Below, piece by piece: positions 38,101 to 45,612 of a DNA stretch of 64,000 nt (position 1 is its first letter; every line of letters begins with the position of its first letter). This DNA comes from Sipunculus nudus. Its lineage: Eukaryota; Annelida; Sipuncula; Golfingiida; Sipunculidae. Where the stretch lies: positions 78,830,142 through 78,894,141 of the forward strand of contig CM049306.1 of NCBI GenBank assembly GCA_026874595.1, written 5' to 3'. Below the pieces are notes generated by a model. It ran no database searches. It worked only from the letters and a program-made list of their open reading frames with translations, and had not been told where the DNA came from. The position numbers and the translations under genes were made by a program.

Positions 38101-40902
38101 TGCACTGACAAAAGGATTTCTAAGGTGGCTAACTGGCAGACATAATGGATTTCTGACAAGTCTGACATTTGATATCACACATCCTCCAATAAGAGACCAA
38201 ACTTGTAGCAAATTCTCTAAAGGATATTACAGTAATGAATGTCCAAAACAATTCAAAAGGCATTTTCAGGCCCTCATATTAGATTTATAGATATGCAAAT
38301 GTAAAAAGTGTAAGTCCAATATTTTTTTATTATCACTCTGCTTTTCAATGGGATCAGCAGGGTAGGTAAACTGCAAAACCTGAAAGAAAAGAAATGCAGA
38401 AAGCATGACTAAAGGTCTTGTAATAAAAAAAAAAGCCATCCTAAATCCAGGTACACATCCACATATTATGAGAACAAACATTTGCTTTTATATCTGGTAA
38501 ATATTCAGATATCTAGGAAACTAAGTATATTGCTATGACTCCATAAAATAAACTGCAAAATGTTCCCATCATCTTATAAATCAGTAGCTAAACCTTAATA
38601 CTATACTCTCACAGTCTTAATGCCTGGCTGAAGCATTCCGGCAACAGTGTTTTTGTTATGCAGTAACGAGGTATTTATCACTCAGCCTTATCACTTAACA
38701 GGCTGATACAAAAGAGAGTCATATGTCACCAGCATCACTCACAATTACAGCCACACAGTGAGATGTACCATAACCAATGGTTGTATGTACAAGAAAAATA
38801 GAGATGGTCCACAAAATAAGTTATTGTGAACATCCCTGACCTATGACCTTGGCCTTTTGCCCACATATCAACTGGATTCTTTCTAAATGATGGGTAACTA
38901 CTAACCACTTACATCTGGCCGGGTGTAATTACTTGGCAACCAATGAGTGAATAACTTAGACCTGCAACCTTTAACCTCCTGACCAGCTGACCTCAAAATC
39001 AATTAGTTATTTCTTCATGCAAAAAGACCCATAAATATGAAGTTTGAATCACATTCAGTGATGCATAGATGTGGCATATGTGAAAGACTGAAGGTTTGGG
39101 TTGAACAGTTTCACTTGAAATATGTTCACAAGCATTTAGAACAATATTGTGACCTTGACCTTTGACCTTTTGAACTCAACATCAATAGGCTTCTTCCCCT
39201 ATTGGTAGGTAAGCCATATATGACAGATGGAAAGTATATATTAAAAAGTTTGCCTGAAAATGACTCCACGCAAGAAGAGGGTGCTGTGAACTTGACCTTT
39301 GACCTCAAAATCAACAGGTCTTTTCCCCTGTTGGCAGAGAAGCGATTTCAGTGCTGAAAGGTTTGGAATTAAAGGTCTAGCTTGAAACGTGTCCACAACC
39401 TTTTCAAAGAAGTGGATCCTGTGACCCTGACCTTTGACCTTGTGACCTCAACATCTATAGGATTCTTCTCCCACTTAGTAGGTGAGCTATATGTGAAAGA
39501 TCAAAGAATAGGGATGAAAGGTTTGGCTTAAAATGCATCCACAAGCTTTTCATAGAAGTTGGTTCTGTGACCTTGACCTTTGACCTTGTGACCTCAAAAT
39601 AATTATGGTTCTTCCCCTGTTGGTAGGTGAGCTGTATGTGAAAGATGGAAGGTTTGGGATGAAAATTTTGGCTAAAAAAATTATTTCTGGGAGGTGCAAA
39701 CACACCCCAAAACTTCGAGAATATAGGTCGCAGTGACCTAATTTCAGGTTTGCAAGGAGATCTTTTTAGAAACTTAATGACTGCATAGGGTTCATGGCCC
39801 TAGCCCCCACGGTTACGATTTGTGCCCTGCTAACGGACGGACGGCCGGACGGACGGACAGACGGAAGGACAACAGACAAAGACCCATCGCTATAGCCCAG
39901 CATGACTGAAAGTCAGCTGAGCTAATAAAACCGGTACTTTGTAACATCATCAAATTAACAGGCTGTCAGGTCAGTTTAAGTCAGCCGATATTTAGCAAGC
40001 TGAGTCGAGCCACAAAACTTGGCTTACAACTAAAGTCTTTTTGTCCAAGCCAGCCACATTTATGTAGCTTACATGGCACCTGGCTCTAGCCAGGGAGATC
40101 TGCTATTGCTGCACTTTATAGCCTCTGCTTAAGGAGTGTATCTTCTAACAAAAACATACTTCAGTGATTCAACTTACTTCTTAAATTTAAAATATTGTTC
40201 CTTGAGTGTTACCCTAATGCATCTCAAATTTCATCAAATTCTGCTCAGACCTTGAGTGTAATAACTCAATGTAAAACAACCAACAAATTGTAGCACAAAC
40301 AAATTAACTCCTGGCAATTCTAAAATATAGTGACTTCATGTAAGTTTAACTGTATGCTCTGATTGGCTCTGTTTAAATAAATCTGCAGAGCTGGTAGGAG
40401 AAATCTGATTGGCATATGTGTGTAAACAAACACAGCTGCACTCGTGGTAAACTTGTGTAGCACTGTAAGAAAGGAGATTTGCAGACAGTGGGGGATAACT
40501 GACCTCAGGCCACACCGGCAAGTCAGTATAGAGACTGTGTTGAAAGTTAACGATTGCATCAGGTGTATTCCAACGAGGGGGTGGAAAAAGTATGTGCTAC
40601 CAAGTGCTTTCCACCGCAGTGCAAAAAGACTGATACCTACAAGAACATCCGATTGTGCTGGTGATATCTGCAATGTGATTGGTTATATATTATGCTGGGG
40701 GAATTCCAAAGAGACAACACCGCCTGGTGACCAAACCTGACTGGCAACCTTGGTTTAATGCAGCGGGTAGTGTAGCGCATAGTCTAGCATAGCATAACCG
40801 CTGCTTATGGAGCGCAAGTTTACCTGAATCAATCTGTGCGTGGAAGTTTGCTGGGTCGATCACGTTTGTCACCCTTATCTTCTGATATGGAGAGGGATCC
40901 AT
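7965..40902 (-). CDS. Tudor-domain protein gene, 12 exons found, 3' end missing
   Basis: This is the whole split gene. The exons are 40824-40902, 35816-35969, 31476-31623, 30238-30362, 24497-24554, 23553-23592, 19304-19420, 17749-17805, 15411-15530, 14210-14399, 12823-13165 and 7965-8034. All have GT-AG borders and junction phases agree throughout, giving 1501 nt (500 codons plus 1 nt) with no stop. Residues 8-190 form an extended Tudor domain: an N-terminal strand segment (VTNVIDP), the core ([17 protein letters not shown], then VWYMDYG), the P-x-x-C-x-A-L-x-L-A-G-V-K-P end, then the W-x-x-x-A-x-x-x-F helix and a second lobe ending EEGLAM. Residues 202-362 are acidic then Arg-rich; 366-410 are four 11-residue repeats; 450-500 are helical and may start a MIF4G domain. 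Tudor proteins of this kind usually work in germline piRNA granules. TDRD12, STK31 and TDRD1-like families share the fold, so no symbol is given. An extra exon between 12823 and 8034 cannot be excluded. Confidence 0.85.
7998..8300. repeat. Tandem triplication containing part of exon 12
   Basis: Three copies of a unit begin near 7998, 8113 and 8235. Each holds the 5' half of exon 12, its acceptor and adjoining intron, and the first two are followed by a repeat head (ACAAGGGACC type). Only the first continues into a complete exon; the third has an in-frame TAG. The outer copies are pseudo-exons. Confidence 0.9.
8301..10749. other. Tudor gene intron sequence; no gene seen
   Basis: Mixed unique and repeat-like DNA, with a 23-bp (TA)n at 8600. 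No frame has coding character on either strand. Confidence 0.45.
10750..11270 (+). repeat. Dispersed repeats of the same type as 15711-16310
   Basis: Two units share CACTCCTGAGAAAAGGGCAT, a TATTCTACAAAACAGGGAAG-like block, CTCCAAGATGGATGGACATG and AGATGGCGCCACCAGTC. No coding support. Confidence 0.6.
11271..12822. other. Tudor gene intron; no gene seen
   Basis: It holds a family A head (ACAAGGGACCATGGGTCATG) at 12379 and C-rich tracts at 12066-12090. Short frames on both strands overlap each other and lack support. Confidence 0.45.
12823..13165 (-). CDS. Tudor gene exon 11, 11-residue repeats and Ser/Pro linker (residues 363-477)
   Basis: The exon opens with four copies of an 11-residue unit close to [11 protein letters not shown]. 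It continues through [15 protein letters not shown], a [13 protein letters not shown] stretch and [20 protein letters not shown], ending FTYKVNL before a GTATGT donor. The frame is open throughout and the phase fits exon 10. The last 25 residues look helical and may lead into a MIF4G-like fold with exon 12. The antisense reading is also open because of the repeats but has no other support. Confidence 0.88.
13033..13164 (-). repeat. 33-bp coding minisatellite, 4 copies
   Basis: Four head-to-tail 33-bp units start at 13033, 13066, 13099 and 13132, differing by a few bases. The period is a multiple of three, so each adds 11 residues to exon 11 without shifting frame. The array begins right at the exon's acceptor. 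Confidence 0.95.
14020..14184. repeat. (TA)n array with interspersed TACATA, 165 bp
   Basis: Almost pure TA/TACATA tract, about 20 bp inside the intron after exon 10 of the Tudor gene. Confidence 0.97.
14210..14399 (-). CDS. Tudor gene exon 10, Arg-rich segment (residues 300-363)
   Basis: It encodes [20 protein letters not shown] and then [20 protein letters not shown], followed by [20 protein letters not shown] and LR. The dense basic and RG residues suggest a nuclear localisation or RNA-binding segment, possibly methylated; this is inference. It is much more GC-rich than its surroundings. Its GTGAGT donor lies about 20 bp from a 165-bp (TA)n array. Confidence 0.85.
15411..15530 (-). CDS. 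Tudor gene exon 9 (residues 260-300)
   Basis: It encodes [20 protein letters not shown] and then [20 protein letters not shown], a polar, Ser/Thr/Gln-rich linker with no recognised domain. The acceptor is CCTTTTAG, the donor GTAAGT, phases 1/1. Like exon 8 it is symmetric and could be alternatively used. Confidence 0.8.
15711..16310 (+). repeat. Dispersed repeats with ATGGxxxGCCACC core
   Basis: About three diverged units share GGAGGCCAATAC, CACTCCTRAGAAAAGGGCAT, TATTCTACAAAAAAGGGAAG and GGTGGCGCCACCTGTCT. Several short open frames cross it but run over unit borders on both strands, as expected from repeats. Confidence 0.6.
16330..17055 (+). repeat. Dispersed element 'C', two joined copies
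   Basis: Two partial copies (GCACGAAAAAAAGAG at 16350 and GCACAAAAACAAGAAAAGG at 16673) share the GGTGGCGCCACC palindrome region and end at ACTTTGTCTGGAGATACAAT. It lies in the intron between exons 8 and 9 of the Tudor gene. Confidence 0.7.
17749..17805 (-). CDS. Tudor gene exon 8 (residues 241-260)
   Basis: It encodes [19 protein letters not shown], a short linker of unknown role. It has a good acceptor (ATATTTTACAG), a consensus GTAAGT donor, and phases 1/1 that match its neighbours, so it could also be skipped without breaking frame. Confidence 0.8.
18247..18945 (+). repeat. Dispersed element 'A', near-complete copy
   Basis: The head (ACAAGTGACCCATGAGTCAT, then GCTCAGCTGA) and tail (GACAGACGGAGGGACAGATG, then CTATAGCTCAGATGACC and TCAGCTGAGC) match other family A copies. 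The ends carry the 10-bp inverted sequence GCTCAGCTGA/TCAGCTGAGC. No coding frame is convincing. Confidence 0.7.
19304..19420 (-). CDS. Tudor gene exon 7 (residues 202-241)
   Basis: It encodes [19 protein letters not shown], then a Lys/Pro-rich stretch ([13 protein letters not shown]). The composition suggests a disordered acidic linker with no recognisable domain. Phases are 1 in and 1 out; the acceptor is TCAATTCAG and the donor GTGGGT. Confidence 0.8.
19614..19760 (+). repeat. Fragment of the same repeat as 21955-22192
   Basis: It carries GAATGCCCCCGCCTTGGGCA, GTCAAAAGTAGGTCAACAAG and AACTCAATCTGTAACGGGTC, matching the family at 21955 in order. Confidence 0.55.
19761..21954. other. Tudor gene intron; no gene seen
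   Basis: AT-rich with scattered partial repeats (TTGCCCGAGG...GTCGGGCA near 20115-20162). No exon with matching phase was found. Confidence 0.4.
21955..22192 (+). repeat. Dispersed repeat ending in a GGCGGGGGCAT stem
   Basis: The segment has GAACTCGATCTGTAACTGGT, CACCAAAAATCAGGCCAATA, GACGGAATGACGGTATGACA and a 3' end TATGCCC...GGCGGGGGCATA that can pair with itself. Related pieces are at 19614-19760 and 21865-21905. No gene. Confidence 0.6.
23553..23592 (-). CDS. Tudor gene exon 6, 40-nt microexon (residues 189-202)
   Basis: It encodes [13 protein letters not shown], an acidic tail after the Tudor lobe. The acceptor is a modest CCTAATTAAAG and the donor GTAAGC. The phase fits exons 5 and 7 exactly, which is the main support for so short an exon. 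Confidence 0.75.
24497..24554 (-). CDS. Tudor gene exon 5 (residues 169-188)
   Basis: It encodes [19 protein letters not shown], matching the end of an extended Tudor domain, where a short acidic turn is followed by L-x-x-x-G-x-A. The acceptor is TTCTATTTCAG and the donor GTGAGA (phase 0). It is separated from exon 4 by an intron that carries a 3.4-kb TIR element. Confidence 0.9.
25150..25600 (+). repeat. Second array of the TGACCT-type ~130-bp unit
   Basis: Three units share CTTCATCCATGGGTGGGTGA, GCCATAT, TTTGGTCAAA and TGACCTTTGACC with the array at 38821-39670. It ends with a GTCCGGACAGACTGACGC tail and abuts the 3.4-kb TIR element. Confidence 0.65.
25715..29127. mobile_element. 3.4-kb non-autonomous DNA element with ~700-bp inverted arms
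   Basis: The element starts GGGTCATTCCAT and ends with the inverted form, flanked on both sides by TTTA. The arms (about 25715-26410 and 28420-29127) stay alignable as diverged inverted copies; both contain CATCTCAG, TTTTCCTGATATG, CACTAAAACA and GTGGGTCAGA. The 2-kb middle shows no long frame, so no transposase is visible. Superfamily is unclear. It lies in the intron between exons 4 and 5 of the Tudor gene. Confidence 0.85.
30238..30362 (-). CDS. Tudor gene exon 4 (residues 128-169)
   Basis: It encodes [20 protein letters not shown] and then [20 protein letters not shown], the helix and following strands that complete an extended Tudor (SN-like) lobe. The motif W-x-x-x-A-x-x-x-F is typical of this helix. 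The donor is GTAAGT (phase 2), the acceptor TATATACAG. Confidence 0.9.
30514..31091 (+). repeat. ~580-bp dispersed repeat, copy 1 (left of exon 3)
   Basis: It aligns over its length with 31771-32376; shared blocks include GCATATTCATT, GAATAATAATGTCTTACCTG and AGTCTGTA. It lies about 400 bp downstream, in transcript direction, of exon 3. Confidence 0.7.
31476..31623 (-). CDS. Tudor gene exon 3, Tudor core (residues 78-127)
   Basis: This is the most diagnostic exon. It encodes [20 protein letters not shown], then [20 protein letters not shown] and KP. This is the classic Tudor order: hydrophobic-Y-hydrophobic-D-Y-G, an LP motif, then P-x-x-A-x-x-x-L-A-G-V-K-P. The Asn that normally follows DYG is Ile (residue 94). 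The acceptor is TTTTACAG and the donor GTAAGT. Two related repeat copies (30514-31091 and 31771-32376) flank it. Confidence 0.95.
31771..32376 (+). repeat. ~600-bp dispersed repeat, copy 2 (right of exon 3)
   Basis: Direct-orientation partner of 30514-31091, with the same order of blocks and ends (start near CCTATCCATGA, end near GGTGAATAGGTCAATTA). The duplicated segment does not include exon 3. Confidence 0.7.
32590..33030 (+). repeat. Tandem ~145-bp units with GGTCACAGTGACC palindrome
   Basis: Three diverged units repeat GTGACCTAATTTCA, a TCCAAGGAGATTTG-type link, GGTTCTAGGCC and CAGAATCATGTT. The perfect palindrome GGTCACAGTGACC lies at 32795-32807. Related units occur at 43770-44060 and 46380-46780. 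Confidence 0.65.
33031..35815. other. Tudor gene intron; no gene seen
   Basis: Mostly AT-rich unique-looking DNA. A tandem of ACCTCTGTAATTAATACTTTT occurs twice at 35362-35402. No coding support. Confidence 0.4.
35816..35969 (-). CDS. Tudor gene exon 2 (residues 27-78)
   Basis: It encodes [13 protein letters not shown] and later [19 protein letters not shown], the first strands of the Tudor barrel. The acceptor is TTACATTACAG. Two donors are possible: GTGTAT after GCTG (phase 1) and GTTAGT after TTAGG (phase 2). Only the second joins exon 3 in frame, giving [21 protein letters not shown], so I chose it. Confidence 0.88.
36117..37083 (+). repeat. Dispersed element 'A' copy with 340-bp internal duplication
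   Basis: The head is at 36117 and the tail ends with GACAAAGAGTGATTGCTATA. Inside, a 340-bp unit beginning ACAGGTGGYGCCACCAGACT occurs at 36411 and 36751 with high similarity. Open frames across the unit are by-products of the repeat. Confidence 0.7.
37598..38086 (+). repeat. Dispersed element 'A', compact full copy
   Basis: This copy of about 490 bp runs from AACAAGTGACCCATGGGTTA to AAAGTCAGCTGAGCTA. It includes one nuclear-receptor-like unit, the 13-bp palindrome GGTCACAGTGACC at 37900-37912, and a GGACGGACAGACGG tail. It is the best guide to the family's boundaries. Confidence 0.75.
38821..39670 (+). repeat. Tandem array, ~130-bp units with TGACCT half-sites
   Basis: About six diverged units repeat the order TTGACCTTTGACC, a CTCAACATCAATAGG-type link, CTTCCCCTGTTGGTAGGTGA, a GTGAAAGATGGAAGGTTTGG link and CATCCACAAGC. 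Clear units begin near 39155, 39293, 39424 and 39570; earlier ones are more decayed. It lies in the first intron of the Tudor gene. Confidence 0.75.
39830..39924 (+). repeat. Tail of a dispersed element 'A' copy
   Basis: A GGACGGACGGCCGGACGGAC tract is followed by AGACCCATCGCTATAGCC and AGTCAGCTGAGCTA. The preceding 39,660-39,830 stretch matches 37,840-38,000, so this copy shares its 3' half with the one at 37598. Confidence 0.75.
40824..40902 (-). CDS. Tudor gene exon 1 (residues 1-26)
   Basis: It encodes the start codon and [17 protein letters not shown], then the residues up to IDS. The V-T-x-V-x-D-P-x-x-F pattern is the usual opening strand of an extended Tudor domain. The exon ends TCA G before a GTAAAC donor (phase 1). 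An in-frame TGA directly upstream supports this ATG. Confidence 0.85.
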
Positions 40903-40929
40903 TGCTCAGCTCATCAAGTCCTCCCTGAT
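40903..40929 (-). other. 5' UTR end of Tudor gene exon 1
   Basis: Just upstream of the start codon a polypyrimidine-AG acceptor (TTCCTACAG) ends at 40930, so a 5' noncoding exon probably lies further right. The triplet TGA sits in frame two codons before the ATG (TGA GCA ATG), which fixes the start at 40902. I could not identify the first noncoding exon or promoter. Confidence 0.6.
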
Positions 40930-41269
40930 CTGTAGGAATACAGCATGCACTTTACTAGATCAATTTAAATGAATTAAATAATTTAAAGCTCTGCCAAATC
41001 AAGTCTGATGTCCACTCAGTGACCATTCCAACTATAAAACACTCAGCATACACACCACCCACTGACAAACAATGTCCCCATAACTAGTGGAAAAAGTATT
41101 ACTTTTATCACTCATCAAATTTTTTTTTTCTAATTTTGTTTTTATTTGAGAAACTGCCTCCATTCTTTAAAGCTAGGTTAACTAAGTATATACACATATG
41201 CAGAATTCTATTCTGGTTTCAGACTATATGACAGGGCAGTATCCTCTCATTTTTTATATCCTGGTGATA

Positions 41270-41482
41270 AACTGGCCCGATGACTTACGCACCTGCAGAC
41301 CATGGGTGTGTAATCATCCCCACTGCTGGGTCATACTACAAAAGGACCCTGAAAGGCGCACTTGTTTGTGTTATTAAGCCTGCAAAATGCTCACCCTGCA
41401 TGATGGCCAACTGTGAAAAATTTCAGCTCCCCCTCATGAGTTTTGAACTCTTTGAGTCATGTGCTCTACCCCTGAGCTACAA
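41270..41482 (-). repeat. tRNA-derived SINE
   Basis: Read on the minus strand, GTAGCTCAGGGGTAGAGCAC is a tRNA D-arm with an RNA polymerase III A box. GAGTTCAAAACTC, 29 nt from the A-box start, is a degenerate B box. Only about 10 nt separate the D-arm from the T-arm, so the anticodon arm is lost and it is not a working tRNA. A unique tail of about 160 bp follows. Confidence 0.65.
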
Positions 41483-42059
41483 AAGTCAGTCACTTATCAA
41501 TGTTTGCCTCGCTAAACAATGGAGCTAATTCTGGCCCACAGAAAGTAAATCAGTGTACTGAAGTGTACTTGAAACAATGTTATTTTCTTTCCTTGCTTAA
41601 CACTTGTTGCTGTTTCTGGTAAAAGATCATTATGAAACTTTTTTTTAATCAGGATGCAATTCAATTCTATTAGTTAACAAAACCATGAATGGTACATTAA
41701 TAAGTTTTTAAATGGTGTAATAGCATTAAATAGGCAAGTGCATGCAATAGACCTGTTGGCTGTACCGTGGCTTACATGACTGCAACTCTCTATGTATAGA
41801 CATCACTCAGTATATAGCAGGAACTAGTTAATTAATTTTTAAGTCTAATTAAATCAGGTTTGCTCTAATCTTGCCTGTACGGGTAACTTGTATCCTCAGC
41901 ATGTGTGCCATTCTGTAGTAGACTTCAGTCTCTTATTCATGTGGCAGCAGGTAATTGTGATATAAAGAGGTGGCAGTGGAACCGTGTAACTCCCGAAATA
42001 TATGTCAACATAGATAACACCAACGAATGCTTTGAACTTTTGGGGTTAATAATTTTATA

Positions 42060-42975
42060 AATACTGTATGTGATTTATTGGTTGATGGTGTGTGTATGAA
42101 AGATGTTTATATTTTGAATATATATGTTTCTAAAATTTCATTGGTCCAGGAGTCCAACTTCCTGATTTATGACAAGAATTAATTTGAAGAGTGAAATTTG
42201 TTATATCCAGTGCTTAGTACTGCATGCTGTACCTGGTGTTCAGTGCAAAGTGTCATCCAGGTACAGGTAACTGGCTACAGGTATGATGGACTTATCTGTA
42301 ACAGTTAAATTTGTCAATTATAGTATGTCATTAAGAGATTTTAAGTCTTTAATCAATCTGTGCACTGATGTTTGAATTATTCCCAAATTACTGGCAATTT
42401 TCCTCTGGGACTCATGTGTACCTGGATTGTCCTCTGGAGAGAGAATGTTCTCTTCAGGGGTAATTCACCTCTGCCTCCATTCTTACAGTCCTTAACCTGC
42501 CAATCCCAGCTTGCTGAGCAACTAAAAAAGTTCTTTTAAACATTTTGAATGCTCTATTAGATTGTAGATTGTACTGAAAATTCTTCTGCGATGCTTTTCC
42601 ACAAAGCAACAATTGATCTATTCCTAGTCAGCAGAGCCAAAAAGCCCCTCTGCACACAGCTAGGTATCAAACTCAACTGAGCAGAATATTATTTTCTTTG
42701 CATGCCAAGATATGTACTAAGTCAACCAGAAGCAAAAGACCGTCACACCTGTACCCATGCAATGTCCTGTGCCTAGATAACACTCAACACTGACTGCCGG
42801 GTACATCATGCAGTATCCAGCACTGGATATTCCAAATTTCACTAAGAAATTTTTTTCTTGTCATATATCAGGAAGTTGACCTCCTGGACCAATGAAATTT
42901 TTCAGACATATCTAAATTATATTCACCTTATATGACACGTACTACCAACAAATTACATGAATTTTCAAAGTACTT
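42060..42975. mobile_element. Foldback (long inverted repeat) element, ~0.9 kb
   Basis: The arms 42060-42330 and 42740-42975 are inverted diverged copies. Matching landmarks include ATTTCATTGGTCCAGGAG versus CTCCTGGACCAATGAAAT, then TCAGGAAG, AAATTTCA and CATGCAGTA. The loop of about 400 bp has no gene. No target duplication could be placed. Confidence 0.65.
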
Positions 42976-43204
42976 GTACTCCTAATGGCTAAATGAACTC
43001 TAAGTTCTCATGAGCACATTTCAAATACTCAGTACTCTGGTTAAATTTTGTAGATTAGTTCATTTGCAAATCCTTAATGCCAATTAATTTAAACTTTTGC
43101 AGTGGTGCTTAATATATTTTTCGTAAAAGTGATTAAAAAGTTTCATAAAAGTGTCTGTGCAAACAGGCTTGTAAGTTGTAGCTGCTAAAAGGTAAGAGAT
43201 TGAG

Positions 43205-43693
43205 TATTTTGCAGGTATGGGGGTATTAAACGGCACGAAAACAAGAAAAGGGTAACAGGTGGCGCCACCAGTTTCAAGTACATGACAACACTATCCAAGA
43301 TCTTTGGTCTAGTTGATTTTTGGATCAATCCATGCAAGATTTCTTGAAATATTTAGGAATTTGTGTTATTTTCCCCCAAAATGGGCCTATTCAAGGTCAA
43401 GGTCACTCTTTTTGATTTTTGGATCAATCCATGCAAGATTTCTTGAAATATTTAAGAATTTGTGTAATTTTCGCCCAAAATGGGCCTATTCAAGGTCAAG
43501 GTCACTCTCCTAATGAAGGTCATGACCCCATTTTAAATAGGCTTTGTCCTTTCCCCCATATCTATGCACATGTCAATTTTGGTAAAGATCCGTAAATTTT
43601 TTTTTTGAGTTATGGCATCCATACTAAATATCTGCGGCGGCGGCGGCGCGACTATGCTTAAACCATAGTATCCCGACTTTGTCTGGGGATACA
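43205..43693 (+). repeat. Dispersed element 'C' copy
   Basis: It runs from GGGTATTAAACGGCACGAAA through AACAGGTGGCGCCACCAG to ACTTTGTCTGGGGATACAAT, with a GCGGCGGCGGCGGCGCG tract near the 3' end. An 88-bp segment (TTGATTTTTGGATCAATCCA) is duplicated in tandem at 43313 and 43411. The same family occurs at 16330-17055. Confidence 0.75.
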
Positions 43694-43769
43694 ATTATTG
43701 ATGTTTATAATGACTTGGCGAAAAATACTGGTTGGGTAGAATGACTTCCAGAGTGCTCAAAATCATGTT

Positions 43770-44060
43770 GTTTTGTCCATAATCCCTAGAAAATAGTTAC
43801 AGCAACCTTATTTAAGGTTTCCAAGAAGATTTTACCATGAACTCTCTAGATGCTAGGGTAAGAAGTTTCTATGTCAAACTGCTATGACTTATAGGGTAGT
43901 CAAATAATGTTGTTTCACATAGCTCACAGAATAAATGTCACAATGACCTTTCTTTGAATATGAAAGGATACATTACCATGAACTCCCTTTACAATAAGAA
44001 TGGGATTTCTAAATCCAAAAGTTAAGAATTATCACCTCTCTGCCCAAAATTAGGTTTTCT
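43770..44060 (+). repeat. Degenerate copies of the 145-bp unit
   Basis: Two decayed units (AATCATGTTGTTTTGTCC, ATTTAAGGTTTCCAAGAAGA, GTCACAATGACC) of the type seen at 32590-33030. No gene is visible. Confidence 0.5.
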
Positions 44061-44269
44061 CCTCATAGCTCAAAGAACTAGAATACGGGCAGTTGACAAA
44101 CGACTATGTGTATCCGCCAAAATCAGAGTAGGACAGGTGAAATGAGGCATAAATAGAGTGGCAAGGGGAAATAGAGTTAGATGTGTTACATATTAGCATG
44201 GATGTCTGCCACATAAACATGATTGTAGATGGCGCCACCTGTAATTTGAAAGAGAAACTATCCAAGATA

Positions 44270-45611
44270 TACTGTAGATTCAGATATTATCATGGGCCTA
44301 AAATTTCGTGGGTTTTATACAAAACGCACATCGTGGGGTATTTGAATTCGTGGAAAGACAAAGAAAACTTTAGGAAATTATGTTTATTAATACCTCCATG
44401 TGCGCAAGGAAGACGAGCCCGATGTACACAGGTGGTTCGGCTTTGATGCTTATCACACGGTGCGCCTGTACCGCGGTCAATCGGGTCAATGTTGAACAAA
44501 CATGCTCCGCCTGACCCGAGCCTAACAAAGAATTAATCAGCCGTGACCGACACGTGCCGGGCTATACATCGGCTGTTAGTTGTAACACCCGATACATCGG
44601 CTATCAGTTATAACATCCGATCACACCACGTTCACAGAAAACGTAAACCATCACTTGACCAGAGAAAAAATGAAACGGGACCGTACACATAAAGTTTTTA
44701 CATTTTTTATAATCTAGGCGGTAGTCACGTGGCGCCTGTAAATCCCTGACGGGGCGGTGAGACAAGACACGATTCCTTCGTCATTCATCATGTCAGCTAT
44801 ATTTGAAGATTATGAAGAAATAATTTGCATAATAGTATTCTGTGGCGCTTACTTATGATAACATATATGTACAACTATCGGCAATATTCGGAAGAATTAC
44901 CGCCTGCATGTATTATTAATGGCTCACTGTTATGCATGCAACTGTTGTCGCAATATTCAGAATAAGTGCTCTTTCGCGTCCCGTGATAATGCAAATGAGT
45001 TTACACGGCCCTTGTCTTTTAGGCCAATAGGTAGCGTTAATCTCGTTTAATCTCCATTGATAGAAGGTTGAAAAGGCCGGTTTGGAAAAAGCCGTGCCTC
45101 GGTAGCTGTGGTTACGAACATTGGAACTTTTGTACCGGTCTTGGCGTGTCAGAACTGCCGCTTTGCGCGACAGAAATGTGTTATTGTTCTTGAATTTTTA
45201 CCCGAAATGTGGATAAGAGGAAATGTGGGGATACATTTTCAGTTTAAATTTTACTTTGATATTGTTTTATTGTAAAAATATCAGGGGGGGGGGCGTGTTT
45301 GTACGATATTAGGGGAAATAATTTATAAATCCCGTATTTTTATAGTAATTTACGAAAAGCAATTAAGTGCATTTAGTAAATGTTTCAAAAACAATGATAA
45401 ATTAGTAATAAACAATTTTTGTATCTTTATTGAAAATTCAGCCAGCGGTAACAATTGTATAAATAAAGACGACCACCAGCTGCCGTTAAGATACCGTATA
45501 TCCTCTGACCGTGTGTTTTTTTTTATCGTTGGAATCATGAATTCGTGGATTATCTTGATCCACAAAAACCATGAAAATAAAATCCCAAATAATATTTCTG
45601 AATCTACAGTA
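44270..45611. mobile_element. 1.34-kb TIR element with TA target duplication
   Basis: The perfect 15-bp inverted termini begin TACTGTAGATTCAGA, and the similarity continues for about 28 bp. The element is flanked by TA on both sides, as for Tc1/mariner-type insertion. It splits an older tandem repeat whose halves rejoin at 44269/45612. Inside are paired GAATTCGTGG motifs near each end. No transposase frame is seen. Confidence 0.85.
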
Positions 45612-45612
45612 T

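Noticed and set aside
38266-38481. Possible extra Tudor gene exon between exons 1 and 2 ([15 protein letters not shown])
   Set aside because: There is an acceptor-like TTTCTTTCAG, but in the required phase 1 the frame hits TGA within ten codons, and exons 1 and 2 join perfectly without it.
38821-39670. CRISPR-like regular repeats
   Set aside because: Units are long and diverged with no constant-repeat/variable-spacer pattern, and the genome is animal.
40320-40740. Frames of 117 and 98 residues beside Tudor exon 1
   Set aside because: Mutually overlapping on opposite strands, no recognisable motif, and inside the first intron as defined by the strong exon 1 to exon 2 joining.
41438-41482. 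tRNA gene
   Set aside because: D-arm and T-arm are present but the anticodon arm is missing, so it is a SINE head.
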